Source of the DNA: Rhodosporidiobolus odoratus
Taxonomy: Eukaryota > Basidiomycota > Microbotryomycetes > Sporidiobolales > Sporidiobolaceae
DNA length: 64,000 bases
NCBI GenBank assembly: GCA_034387635.1
Contig: JAOANU010000019.1
Location: 296,228 to 360,227, forward strand
Direction of reading: 5' to 3'
The position numbers and the translations under genes were made by a program. The notes under the pieces were generated by a model. The model had not been told where the DNA came from. It searched no databases and saw nothing but the letters and a program-made list of their open reading frames with translations. Below, in pieces: positions 1 to 10,878 of the stretch (position 1 is its first letter; every line of letters starts with the position of its first letter).

Positions 1-1939
1 TACTTCGCCGATACCGAAGGTGAATTGCCACGTCCGCAAGATGGCGACCTCGTCGTCCTGCAGCAACTTAACGTGCGTATCCTGGGCTACCCAGCTGCTC
101 TGGCCCTCACAGACTATTTTTCATTTGCAGTGGACCAAGGACAGGCAATGGTTCGTCGCTTACAAAGGCAAGGGCAACTTCTGCATTCTTCCCTCTGCCA
201 AGCTTCTTTCGCCTTCCCTTTCTTCTGTCCCTCCACCACCGAAACGGGCCGCGATCATCGGCGACGACGAATTCGCCTACGCTCGCGATCTGGCGCGATG
301 GGCAGAAAAGCATGACTTGCTCGCCCACGCCGCTGAAAGTGCGGGAGTCGCCGTTGCAAAGGAGGAGGAGAGCGCAAACGAGAGGTCGGCGCAAGCTGCG
401 AGACGGAGAAGTATGGGACGAAGGTGTCTGCGGGTCGAGGAGATATCGCCCGGCGAGTTCTGCGATTCGATAGCCGAGGTGCGCATCGCTTTCTCGTTTC
501 GCCTGCCCGACCCGGGATGTGGTTGACCATTTGCGCCTGTGCACACGTCCTGGTTTGACCTTGCCGGTAACCCGATGTTTTCGCCTTGGTCGTGCGTTGC
601 TCTTCTAGGTGGTCAAGTTCTATAACCCCTACTCGGTGAACCCGGAGCAGTGTCTTGGTCCGAACGACCAGTGCATGCTTTTCGTCACCGACTACACCAC
701 AAACCCTCTTATCGCGGACAACGGCAACGTTGGCGACCTCACGGTGGCCGGCCAACGCGCCTTGCGCATCGCGGTTTTCGGTAAACAGAATGAACCGCTC
801 CTCGCCGTCCCGGAGGAGAAGCTTCGAGGTAGGATCGTCAGACTGCGCAACATTCGACCAAAGGTCGACTCGCGCGATGAGCTCGAGGCGACCATGGTTG
901 AAGATTCTCGGTATCCTGAGAACCGCGACATCGTTCTCGTGGGAAAGATGGCCAGTCTGCCGGCGGACTGGCTGCAGAGCTTCAGAGCGTGCGTGTCCGG
1001 CCTGCATCCCCTCAATCTTCATCGTTGTATACTGACCCTTGTCATTCTAGACGCCGGAACGCATATTGGGCGGCTCCATCTTCGGACCGTCTGGCTCCCA
1101 TTTTCGAGCCAAACACGAAGGACATCAAGCCCTTGAACCCGCTTTGTAAGTGCAGTCTGCCTCTCGCGTCAGCGCTTTCATAGCCATGCTCATGCTGGAC
1201 TCCGCTGCAGCTGAAATCATCAAGCTCGACGCCTCTTCCTCTCCTCAATCCCTGACCGACGCCCTCGCCCTCGGCTCGCCTGGCATATATCACTTTCGCG
1301 TTCAGGTCATCGACTTCAACCCCCCCAAGCTGGAGGACTGGTTCAAGGCCTACTGTCCAGTCTGCGACGATGAGTGCGTCGTTTCTTCTGCTTCATCTGC
1401 TTTTCTGGCCCGTCTTGACAAAGTTTTCCGCCAGCCTTCCTGCGTGCGTCACCAGCTGCCTCGATCATGGTGAGGTCGCGTACGAGTGGTTCTTCCAGCT
1501 TGCGCTCGCCGGAGAAGGAGAAGTCGAAGAAGAGCGGGTTCTCCTGACCGTTTCGGGGTCGGAAGCGGTGCGTTCTCTCCTGCGTCCCGTTCTCAGCCAG
1601 ACTGTTTGTCTCCGAGCTGCGCAACAGTCTCTGGCTCAGCAGCCTACCCGGCTTCCGAAATATCGTTCGACCCTGACTTCCTCTTCTTTCCAGTTTTCCC
1701 TTTTCCCCGGCTTCACCGCCGAGCACTTCGCCATCGTCCGAGCTGGCGACCTTTCCCCTCTCGTCACTTGCTTGCGTGGCATACTCGGCGACCTCGACTC
1801 GAAGAAACGGCGGAAGCAGCAGCTTCTCGAGGGCGAGGCAGGACCGGCTTGGGATGTATTGCTTGAAGCATACCGAGATGGCGAAGACGCGAGTCGGCTG
1901 TACTGGAGGTTTGCGGAGGGAAAGGTGGCGTTCCACTAG
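1..1939 (+). CDS. POT1: POT1, telomere single-strand binding protein (5' partial)
   Basis: Protection of telomeres protein 1 binds the telomeric G-rich overhang in the nucleus. The reading frame enters from outside the window. Exons fit as 1-72, 131-478, 609-988, 1051-1145, 1211-1373, 1456-1567 and 1694-1939, with every intron phase matching. The first exon carries the end of an N-terminal OB fold (DGDLVVLQQLN). The exon 2/3 join gives the POT1pC-type start EFCDSIAEVVKFYNPYS followed by the hallmark FVTDYTTNPLI. The C-terminal part has a Cys pair (YCPVC) followed by DCLDH, which resembles the zinc site in the third OB fold of animal POT1. The N-terminal domain is largely outside the window. 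Family assignment rests on these motifs and domain order. The gene converges on the minus-strand gene ending at 2225. Confidence 0.8.
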
Positions 1940-2224
1940 TTCGTTCTGCAGGCATAGTGCCGCTTCAGAGTTTGTGAAGATCTTGTAGCAACCTTTCGGG
2001 CTTTCTAGCCGTACACCTGCGCAATTCTGCCGCGAGCAGGTCTCAGCGGTAGATGGGGAAGAACTTGCTGCGACGATACTGCATGTTAACGCGATATAAG
2101 AGGATGTCTACGTTGTCCACCGCCCAGCGTTCACCGAGAGTACGGAGCGGGACTCGAAGCACTCGATCGCAGCCATGCTTCTACAGGGTTGTCGAGCGTC
2201 TCGGGTTGTCGGTCTTGTTGAATT

Positions 2225-4091
2225 TCACGTTTTGTGCCGGCGGACGGGAAGACTGAAAGGGAAAGAGGATCGCGTTTTGAGAAGGACCGCTGAAGAAAGA
2301 GGTGGGGACGTACGGTTGCTCAGTGCCCTTGTCAAGCTGTTACTGCGTTTCCTCGTCAAGGAGGGTCCTCGTGCTACCCTTTCTGTTCGGTCGCCACTGT
2401 CCGCGTCGCCGACCGCCCTGGAAAGTCCTCCCCCACTCCGACCTCGAGAAATGCCCGATATCGGCGGCGGGCGCCTCTTGCTCTTCTTGGTCGCAGACGG
2501 CAGAGGCTGAACATACAGAAGGTGAGGGTTTTCGGACGAGAGGCTGCGCATGATCGGGCCAGGACGTGGTTGACTCGTCGCAGAAGGTGAGTGAACAGTC
2601 GCTAACATTGGCGGACCAACCGAGGAAGAGTTGCTCGGTCGTCGAGGGAGGAGGAAAGGTGTGCTAGTCGACGTAGGGGAGGCGACGAGGAGAGGCGTAG
2701 CGGGGGGGGTGTCAGGAACAGCGATATGACTGCAGCTGGCAGCTGAATCGCTGTCGTCCACCTGGGGTTTGTCGCGCCTTTTGAAGCTGAGGCGACGCAG
2801 GGGGAAAGATCTGAGCTTGATAGGCACGGGTTCATCGGGAAGGATGGGTGTTATGGGTGGCGAAGGGGTTGAGGTAAGAGCCGTTGGGTCGAAGGCGCAC
2901 ACTACGGCGGTGCGGGCTTTCAGGTGGCTTGGGAGCGGAGAATGGATGAGGGTGAGGTATCCGCTGGCAGCCTGCAAATATACTGGTAAGCGGTGAACAG
3001 GATAAAGTGGATGAAAAGGACACGTACAGCCGGGTCAAGCTGGTTCACGACCTCCAGCTCCGCCTTGACATCCGCAACTTGATTCTCGAGGCTCGCGATC
3101 ATTTGCTCTTGCTGCTCGAGTATAGTCGCAAACCTGAGACGGAATCAGGTATCACTTGTGAATCGAAAATAAGCCGGCAATGCGAAAGACTGACTTGTCT
3201 CGAAGAATATCGAGGTTGCATGCGATATCGGCGAGCTATGGAGTCAACGGTCAGTGCGAATCAATCGTGGGCGAACGCGAAAAGACCAACCTCGACCCGC
3301 CCCTGTTGCACCTCCCCTTCGTACAGCTCAGCCTTTTTCCTCTCACGCCTCACTGCCTCTCCAAGCTGCGTCAAGACTCCATCCGTGGTGGCGCTCACTC
3401 TTCTCTCCGGACGGGTGCTGCCCCGGCTCGAAGGGAGAGTGTTCGAGACGGAACGGCCCTCTTGATCAAGTTCTGGTAAAGGCGCCTTGTTGAGGTCAGC
3501 GACTGGCGGACGGCGAGATTTCGAAGAACCAGGTAGTGAGAGGGTAGGGGAGTGCCGGGGTGAATCGACAAGATTCCTTGTCAGAACATGCTTAAGTGCG
3601 CTTGATTCTTGCCCTTCTTTTCCTCCCTTCCCCTTATCTTTTGTGCCGTCTGTTCCTCCTGCAATTCTGTCCGCCGACGGTCCATTGTCCCCGCCACCCT
3701 CTCCGGTGCCTGGCCGCTCTTCTTCCCACGCAGGGACCGGCTTACGACGAATCGCTTTCCCAGTTGAAGCCGTATTCGATCGCGTCCTTCCCCCAATCGA
3801 GCTCGTCGTAATCACCTGCTTCTTCGCCGTTCCGCTCTCACCGACCCCGTTGTTGGACATGCTGCCGCTGACGTGTACTTGCTCGCAAGAGACGGGACTG
3901 ACGGGCGCGGTGGAAGAGAGACGGGGAGAAAAAGGCAAGGCGCTGTTTGATAGCTCGCCTGTAGAGGCCGAGGGCTTGCCATCGGCGTGTGGTGTCCTGG
4001 TTCCGAGAAGCGAGAGTTTCGTGGAAGGAAGCGTGGGAGAGAATGGGAGGTCTGTAGCGGAGACGGAACGGCGAAGAGAAAAAGATGGCAT
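2225..4091 (-). CDS. Coiled-coil, Ser/Pro-rich hypothetical protein (copy B)
   Basis: Function not recognised. Exons in transcript order are 4091-3291, 3235-3195, 3133-3028 and 2971-2225, giving about 564 residues with consistent phases. The start is the ATG at 4091 in a good context (cacc before it). Residues 1-240 are low-complexity Ser/Pro/Thr-rich with basic patches. Residues about 245-315 form a coiled coil that begins LTQLGEAVRRERKKAEL and continues over two small exons (FATILEQQEQMIASLENQV). The rest is again Ser/Pro-rich with SKRR/TRKR basic clusters. The coiled-coil start and the position of the following intron match the upstream neighbour (4785-5609), suggesting duplication. Likely a cytoplasmic or cytoskeletal scaffold, but that is only inferred from composition. 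Confidence 0.72.
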
Positions 4092-4784
4092 GGTGCCGAG
4101 GTATCGCAAAGGCTCGGGAAGGGGCTCGAGCCGGATGGGCGTGAGGTAGAAGAGGCGCAGCGATGGGCGGAAGATTGAGGGGGATGGAGAGATGAAGAGG
4201 GCAAAGACTGTGCTATTAAGGGAAGAGAAGAGTCGACGGCAAGGGCACCGGCCGGCGGAGGTTAGGGCGTGGCTTTGGGACAGTGTGCAGGCGAGCTACG
4301 GAGTGTGTGTCGAAGTGCGAGGCGGGTAAGGTGAGCGTGACCAAGATAGACCTGCAATGGCGAGGCTGTGCAATCTAGTCGTTTCCTGTGAAGGGCGATC
4401 GTCGACGAGATGCAGCGGGTGGAGCTAGCAAGACAGACGAAGAGCTTGACCGCGGTACAGAAGCGTGGCGCCAATGCTCGTGCTTAGAGCGTCAAGCTGC
4501 CAGAGCGATTGCCAAACAGCCGGAAACCACGAAAGGCGAGCAAGAAGAAAGGTGTCTCATCCGCGTATCTGTCCGCGGAGGATAAGGCGTGCGTGCGGAG
4601 CTGCATGCAGGCTGTTCGCTCGTGTAAAGCACTGTATGCGACCTGAGGCGTCTAGGTCGCGGGCGCTGGGGCGGAAAAGGGTATGAAAGGGAGAATGGTA
4701 CTGATGGGTAAAACGGACGAAAGGTTATAGGATCACGCAAACCGGAAGCGACCCACTCCGGCGTTTTCCTCCTTACTCACCAGC

Positions 4785-5609
4785 TCACGCGCGAGCTCTC
4801 GATGAGTTCCGCCTCTTCAGACCCGGGAGGACCTTGCTCCACCTGCCGCCATTCCTCGCCAAGTCGGCTGGAAGCGCTCCCTCTGACGAGTTTTGCCAGA
4901 CACTGCGATCAAGCGCAGCCGTAGGAGAGACGATGGCGGCGGTGGGAACGGAAGAATGGGTGTTAGGGTAGGGAGACGAGGCTTGGAAGGGATGATCGGG
5001 ACGAGCAGACGAGGGTGAAGTAGCCTGGGCGACATGGGTTGGGTCGGAAAGACGCGTTTCGTTGCGGTGAGACGAAGGCATGAGGCGAGAGTTCGAGGGG
5101 TAGCCGGGATCGAGGTTGGACTCAGATGTCGGCTGGGACGGGAACTGGGCGCGAGGCAAGCCAGAACCGCCAGTCTCGGCGGCGGCGCGTTGCTTGTCCG
5201 ACAGTAGGGACAGGTAAGCGTCGGCCTCATGCTCCTGAACGTGACTGGCGTCCTCGAGGGCTTGCCGGGCTGTCGCAAGCTCCTTGCGAAGGGCTGCGAT
5301 GGTAGCGGCATTGGCGTCGCGCTGAGCTGAGAGGCGGGCTTCCTCGTCCATGAACTCGCGGTGCTTCTGCTCGACCTGTGAATGTACGGTCAGCTACGCT
5401 TTTGGTAGGGCTGCTCACGCGAGCATAAAAGCCAGTGGCGAAGAAAGACGGACCTTTGCCTCGCCGTCCACCATTTTCTGACCTGCCAATTCAGCCCTTT
5501 GCTTTTCGCGCTTGAGTTCATCCGCCAATGCGGCTAGGAGTGCCTTCTTATCGGTGCGGAACGAGCCAACGGGGTTGGGGGATATCGAGGTTGAAGGAGA
5601 AGGGGCCAT
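4785..5609 (-). CDS. Coiled-coil hypothetical protein (copy A)
   Basis: Two exons, 5609-5454 and 5375-4785, encode about 248 residues. The start is the ATG at 5609; the longer open frame upstream has no ATG. The donor is gtccgt. Residues 15-110 form a coiled coil beginning LLAALADELKREKQRAEL and ending near residue 110 (LSLLSDKQRAAAETG). The remainder is Ser/Pro-rich and ends in a basic tail (LKRRNSSRARA). The protein has no catalytic motif that I recognise. It is transcribed in the same direction as the next gene (copy B, 2225-4091), with about 690 bp between them. The two share the first 29 residues of the coiled coil in pattern and an intron directly after it. A good splice donor (gtgagtaag) lies a few bases after the stop, so a 3'-UTR intron or a longer isoform is possible. 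Confidence 0.72.
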
Positions 5610-7446
5610 GGCGAGGAAGAGGAGAGAAGGGAGAGCGCGAGTGCTGACCAAGTGTAGCGGGGGTATACTGAGAGTACTGGGTATATCTGAAGGCACGCTC
5701 TATGCGAATCTGCGCGCTGACTGTGTGAGTTGCGGAGAAAGGACAAGGACGACTCTCATCGGTACGTCCGGATCCTCATCACCACCGCAACTCGGTCGTC
5801 AGGTATTACAGGCTGGGTCCACGTGCATCCTCTCAGAAGCAAGCAGAGCGGATGTCAGCCCAGGATGTAGTACGTTGCAACCTCCCCGGGCCACCATCTC
5901 GTCCCCGACTCTGTAGCTGACCGGTTCGGTGATCCTCTACCTGCTCCCTGTTCGCTAACCGCAGTCGAGGCGGGCAGTAGGGCAAAGGGCTTGCGTACAG
6001 CTCCAGAGATAACAGAAGTGCCGGCTGTCTCGTGATCCCACTCTTCTGCCTGCTCAACTTTGCAGTAACTACGCTACTACTCTGAGGCGCTCGATATGTC
6101 GTTGAACTGCTGTATCGTCTCCGTCGCTCGCGAAAAGCATGCGCCCCCGCAGGATCGGTACAAGCAGCCTACATCGCGCCCTCCCGTGACGATCTTCAGC
6201 AGAGACTGCTCGACTACGTCTTGCGCAATTGCGTTGCGTCCCCGCCACTACAGTATGCATCATGACTGGCGATCTCCGACGTCGTCCCGTCTTCAATCCA
6301 CAAGAAACCGGATCGACCAATAGATTCCCAGAGCTCACTTGAAGCGCCGAACTGCTCTCCGTCCTCTCCCGTCCCCGCATACCCTTGGAACTCTCTCGGG
6401 CTGGACGCAACGATCTCTGCTGCGATGTACTCACGGTACTACGGTACTGCAGCGGTCGCCCTTCGCAGAGTTCGGACAAACGGCATTCGGAACACGGAAC
6501 GCCGGAGAAGGACAACAAAGGAGAAGGGCTGCAGTAATTGAATTGGACGGCGAGAGTCGGAAAGCAGCTTGACTGCACCTGGTGTTGCATGACGCGCGGG
6601 CGGGGCTGATACACCTTTGTCTGTGAGTCTGCTTAGCCCGCGCTGCACCCTTGTCACGCTGTGGCTCCGCTTGACCTTCTCACCTTCTCAAGTCCGCCGG
6701 CTTCTCGAGGAAACGCTCAAGGCCGTGTCGCTCTGTACGCCCTGCGCTCCGCCGCGGTACTGCCCGCCTTTTCTTGTGATGAGACTCGCATCGTCGGAGG
6801 TGATCACCCAGGACAAAAGAGATGAAACACCGCGGCTCCTGCTGTTTTAGGTCAGTGTCCGGGCCGTAGGCTTCGATACTGCTGTTCCCGAGCGCTCTGG
6901 ACCGTCGGGATCCCTGTGCAGAACTTCTTTTTACGTCGCGCTTGATCGTTACCCACGCGGTGCGGAATGTTCCAGGGGGAAAGAACAAAGGACACCTCCG
7001 TCTTCTCCTCCGCTCGCACAGAATGGCGGTGCTCGCCCGGACAAGCTTCCGCTCGAATAGGCTCATAACCGCGCGCGGCGACAGCAGGGCAGTGTGGAGG
7101 CGCAACGCATAAGGCCTCGCATCGCAGTCAACCCGCATCTCGCGAGGCAAGGGGGACGCCATTCGTCGGAGCCGATGTGACGGAGCAACTTGCCTGTCTT
7201 TGTCTTTCTCTGGCCTGCGGCGGACACAGCCCGCCGCTCTCATCCGTCCTGCTGCGAGCCTGCATCTCAGTCCTGCAGCCCGTGACAGAGTTTCAGCCTT
7301 CCCGTTTTGACGCTGTTTTTTTCTCCGCCTCCACCGGCTTCACTTCCTCCCCTTCTCCTGCCGGGCCTTTCGCCTCCCGAGCCTCCACTTTGCGCCGAAG
7401 TGCACACTGCCACAACCTCCGGTACGGCCCAAGTACAATCCAAGGG
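5610..7446. other. Intergenic region with no supported gene
   Basis: About 1.8 kb between the divergent coiled-coil gene (copy A) and the Clp1-like gene. Open frames on both strands here (up to about 187 codons) show no family motif, no clean splice structure and no low-complexity pattern typical of the neighbours. It probably holds both promoters. The long upstream region of the Clp1-like gene would be consistent with complex regulation, but I see no specific operator. Confidence 0.5.
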
Positions 7447-8671
7447 ATGGCCGCCCTAGTGAGGCCGCACAACCAACTCGCCGTCGACGTTCAGGCTTCC
7501 CTCCTCACGAGGAAAATGCGGTCTCTATCCACGGTCGACGTGCAGCTTCCACCTACACCTGTGTCCCCGGCACCTCCTCGCCTACAGTCCTGCTCAGCCT
7601 ACCCTTCCCCACCGCCTCTACGACCGCAATATGTCCAGCGTCTCCCAAAGACTCTCCCGCCATGCCCTCCGGAAGTGAGGAAGGTCCGACTCGACGAGCT
7701 GGATTTCGCCAACGATGAAGAGCTGCGAGGCGTTCCCGATATCTTCTTGCGAGACATGTTGGCGCATCTGGGTGAGTAACCGTTCCTTTCCTCGTCGTGA
7801 TGGAGGAGGAAAAAGAAGACTGGCTGACTTTTTCCCCCTTTCAGCACCTCGTCTCCTCGCCGGATGCGACGCCGTCGAGCCCCTCCTCCCAACTTCAATC
7901 TCCCCAGGCGGCACGCCGACCCTCCCTTCACCTTTACCCTGCCTTCTGCACCCTACATCTGCCGACGCCATCCTCCCAACCCACCTTCTCGCCATCACCT
8001 TCCCGCCTACTCCTCCTTCTCCCGTCGCCGAACGACTACTCGTACCTATTCACGCCCTTCCATGGTCCCTAGCCTGTGCCGTTCTCGCCTCCGTCTTATC
8101 CTCCTCCCCCACAGCCACCTCAGACGCTCTCCCACCCTCCTCATCAACGAGCCTTCCGTTCCCTGCCTCTGCCCCGCAAGGAGCAGACCATCAGCTTGAC
8201 CTCCCCGTCGTCGCCCTATCCCTCCCCGACCGACCGTCCTTCGAGCTGCTCCACGCATGGGTGTATGGAACCTCGACCAAAAACACCTTATGGGAAGCGT
8301 TGGTTTACCCGTCTCCAGACGGCAGCGACTCGGCTGCGGACGGATCCACAGACCATGACGTTGGAAAAGAGGAAGGGGAGGAAGAGGAGGAAGAGGAAGA
8401 CGCAGGGCAGAGATTGGGTAGGATCGTGGCACTTTGGAAAACGGCTGTCGCGCTTCAAGTGGGGGATGAAGAGCTGTGGGAGGCAATGGGGAAGGCTTGG
8501 GAGGTGGTAGTTGAGGAGGTACTCGCGGCACGGCGAGAGGGGGAGGGAGAGGAAGGGGAGGGAAGTGGCAGTGAGGGGGAGTTGGAGGATGAGGCTGGTC
8601 ACTACGACGAGGAAGAGATGGAGGGGATGGAAGGCTGCGAGCAGGTTTGGTCAGGCCCAGTGTCGCCATAG
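7447..8671 (+). CDS. clp1: Clp1 (clampless-1)-like fungal developmental protein
   Basis: Two exons (7447-7771, 7845-8671) give about 383 residues, close to the size I recall for mushroom Clp1, a protein needed for sexual development downstream of the homeodomain mating-type complex in Coprinopsis and Ustilago. The ATG at 7447 is the first in frame; the frame is open further upstream but has no ATG. The family-like order is visible: an acidic segment LDELDFANDEELRGVPDIF then LRDMLAHLAPRLLAG across the intron, a middle LPVVALSLPDRPSFELLHAW segment, and a late helix GRIVALWKTAVALQVGDEEL followed by LWEAMGKAWEVV. An acidic run (EEGEEEEEEED) and an acidic Gly/Glu tail flank that helix. The assignment is from remembered family patterns, not a search. 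It is unrelated to the mRNA cleavage factor also called CLP1. Confidence 0.6.
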
Positions 8672-9093
8672 GCTCGAATGCGGAGAAAGGTGAACTTACC
8701 GAACGATATCTCCGCCTTACCGTCGAACCCGTTTTTCCCGCTCCGTTTGTTTTCCCGTGCCGTCATCTGTGCCTCTTCCTCCTCCTTCCATCCTACTTGT
8801 CCCCACTACATTGTACAGAGGCATAGCATCCTGCATTGAATTGCTTGTCACAGTACTGTCCTGACGCTCGAACCTGACTTACCGTTCCAACTGCCCCTTG
8901 TTGAGCTAAGGCGGAAGCGACGCGAAAAGGCTGAAGTAGCGTAAGCATAAGCAAGGAAAGAGTAAGCGAGCTTATGCATGAGAATCGAAGGCAAGGCTCG
9001 GAGGAAGACGAGTGTATCGCGAAGCGCTAAGCTTCTTGACCGATCTCGTGCCGTCGCGTTAAGCCTCCCACCGTTGTCTCTGCGTATTCCCTC
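8672..9093. other. Convergent intergenic region
   Basis: About 420 bp between the 3' ends of the Clp1-like gene and the RPAP3-like gene. No coding or structural feature seen; presumably both 3' UTRs and terminators. Confidence 0.5.
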
Positions 9094-10662
9094 TTACAAA
9101 CCCCACCCCTTCCTGACCGTCTCCAACTCTTTCTCCTTCCTCCCCAACACCCGCTTCACGATCTCCTTTTCTTCCTCCCCCAAAAACAGCACCGCACTAT
9201 CCCACCTCTTACACCCCGGTAACGCTCTGACCAGTTCCCAAACCCACTCTTCCGCTTCCCTCTCTGCCTTTCCGCTCTCACCCTCGAGGGAGTGGGAGGA
9301 AAGCGCGGCGAGGATGGACGAGAGAAGGTCAGGGGTGAGGCCTTCTCCCGCCCAAATTCGCAGCGCCAAAGGAGAGTTACAAGGCAGTGAGTGGAGGGCG
9401 GAGAGGATCGTAGGCGATGAAGGCGGGTGGGAAGAAAAGAGGGATTCGAGAGCGGTTGGGCTCTTGGGCGGTAAATGTGAAGGGAGAGAGGACGGATGGA
9501 GGAGGGCGGCAACTGAGGTCGAAGGAGCTGAAATGGGTAGTGTCGGCGCGGGCATCGGTGCGATAGCGTGGGGTAAGGGTGGTGCGGAAGCTGGGGACAT
9601 AATTCGGGGTGATTCTGCCGTATGCGGGGGCGAAGCGGAGGAGTCTGTTCGCGCTTGTGCCGGAGATGAGGGTGCAGAGGCGTCTGGCGGCGGCGAAGCG
9701 CGAAACGTAGCAGTAGTGCGCGCGTCTCTTGCACTCTTTATGGCGGCAAAGCTGTTTGGTTGTGACCCTGCTCGAGGTGGAGGAGAGTCTCCTTTTGTTG
9801 TCTCGACCGCAGGCGACGTGAGCGAAGAAGGCGTGAGGCGGCGGGTCGAGACAGGTCGCAGAAAATCTGTAGACGATGCAGCGGCGGGCTTGGCGGAAGG
9901 TGGCTGGGGAGAAGAGGAGGAAAGGGCAGCCTTTAGCCGCTCTGTCGAAGGGGAGGATTTGGCAGGACGCGAAGCAGGCTTGGTTGCGGCGGGAGCGCTC
10001 GATGGAGGAAGCCCCGTGCTTGACTGCGTATTGACAGAGTCAGCGATGGGCAGCGAAGTGGCAGAAAGAAGAATGTACCTTTCTGACATCATCCGTTTTC
10101 TTCTCACCGTCTTTCGTTGGCCTATTATCCTTCTCCTGTGCCGCAAGAAGCGCAACGACTTCGGCAAGCTCTTTGTCAACGTCTGCGCCAGCCCCTTGCT
10201 TCTTGGCCTCTTCGAAGTCTACAGATGGACAGAGAAAAAAAGGTCAGCAGTTGTCCCTCTGACGAAGGTACCAGGCTCTGCTGACCTGCTTTCGCCTGCC
10301 GCACGTTGCCCAGACCCTTTCTAGCGAGCCCTCTCCTGAAGAGGGCTTTGGGGTTGACTCGGCCGTCGAGTTCGAGTGCAGTTGCGGCGTCCTTTTCGGC
10401 GTGTTTCCAGTTGTGCAGTTTGAGGTAGACGGCGGCCCTGTTCAAAGGGTAGGTCGAGACTGAGGGGTCGAGTCGTATCGCAGTCGAGTAGTGTGCCAGT
10501 GCCAGTGGGTAGTTTTGCTGTGCAAAGGCGGAGTTGCCCTGCGAGAGGGAAAGAGGATTAGAAGAGGGGAGGAAATTAAAGTGAGAAGGGGATGAAGCAA
10601 AGCAAGGGGGGCGAGGGACTCGAGCTGACGGCGTTCTTGGACTGTTCTGCTTTGCTTGACAT
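9094..10662 (-). CDS. rpap3: RPAP3-like TPR co-chaperone (R2TP complex)
   Basis: RPAP3/Tah1 proteins link Hsp90 to the Rvb1-Rvb2-Pih1 (R2TP) complex, which assembles RNA polymerases, snoRNPs and PIKKs. Exons in transcript order are 10662-10630, 10538-10286, 10218-10079 and 10023-9094, giving about 451 residues. The tiny first exon joins in phase to give the TPR start KNAGNSAFAQQNY, followed by LNRAAVYLKLHNW and ALFRRGLARKGLGN, the signature of a TPR clamp for the Hsp90 EEVD tail. After a Ser/Pro/Ala-rich linker, the last 130 residues match the RPAP3_C type fold (SPTALESLFSSHPPSS near its start, ALPGCKRWDSAVLFLGEEEK near its end). Having both TPR and C-terminal domain makes it closer to animal RPAP3 than to short yeast Tah1. 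Its promoter is shared with CET1, 216 bp away. Confidence 0.75.
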
Positions 10663-10726
10663 GTCTCTCGGTAGCAGGCGGTAGGTACGTACAGCGGCCA
10701 AGTGGGGAGAGGGAGAGGGGGAGGTG

Positions 10727-10762
10727 ATCAACTGTAATCAACTATAATCAACTGTAATCAAA
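10727..10762. repeat. 10-bp tandem repeat in divergent promoter
   Basis: About 3.5 imperfect copies of a 10-bp unit (atcaactgta / atcaactata / atcaactgta) lie between the start codons of the RPAP3-like gene (10662, minus) and CET1 (10879, plus). The 10-bp spacing places each copy on the same face of the helix, as arrayed factor sites often are, but no known factor site is assigned. Confidence 0.7.
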
Positions 10763-10815
10763 TGTGCTATTTGTAATGAGTGATTTCCACTGGGTTGTCG
10801 TTTGTTCGCCTGCCA

Positions 10816-10849
10816 TCTCGCTTCTCGCTTCTCGCTTCTCGCTTCTCGG
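10816..10849. repeat. 7-bp tandem repeat (ctcgctt) upstream of CET1
   Basis: Roughly four to five copies of ctcgctt in the 60 bp before the CET1 start codon, on the pyrimidine-rich sense strand. Probably within the 5' UTR or core promoter; a simple slippage repeat is the plain explanation. Confidence 0.7.
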
Positions 10850-10878
10850 GGAATTGGGGAATAATTGTCAGACTCTGA

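Noticed and set aside
6069..6614. 181-codon minus-strand open frame in the upstream region of the Clp1-like gene
   Set aside because: No recognisable domain, no splice partner, and Cys/Arg/Ser-rich composition typical of non-coding frames here.
6680..7243. 187-codon minus-strand open frame
   Set aside because: Arg-rich, starts without support and overlaps the likely promoter and 5' UTR of the Clp1-like gene.
8978..10324. 448-codon plus-strand open frame
   Set aside because: Antisense shadow of the RPAP3-like gene; the minus strand has family motifs and phase-matched introns, this frame has only biased Gly/Ala/Arg composition.
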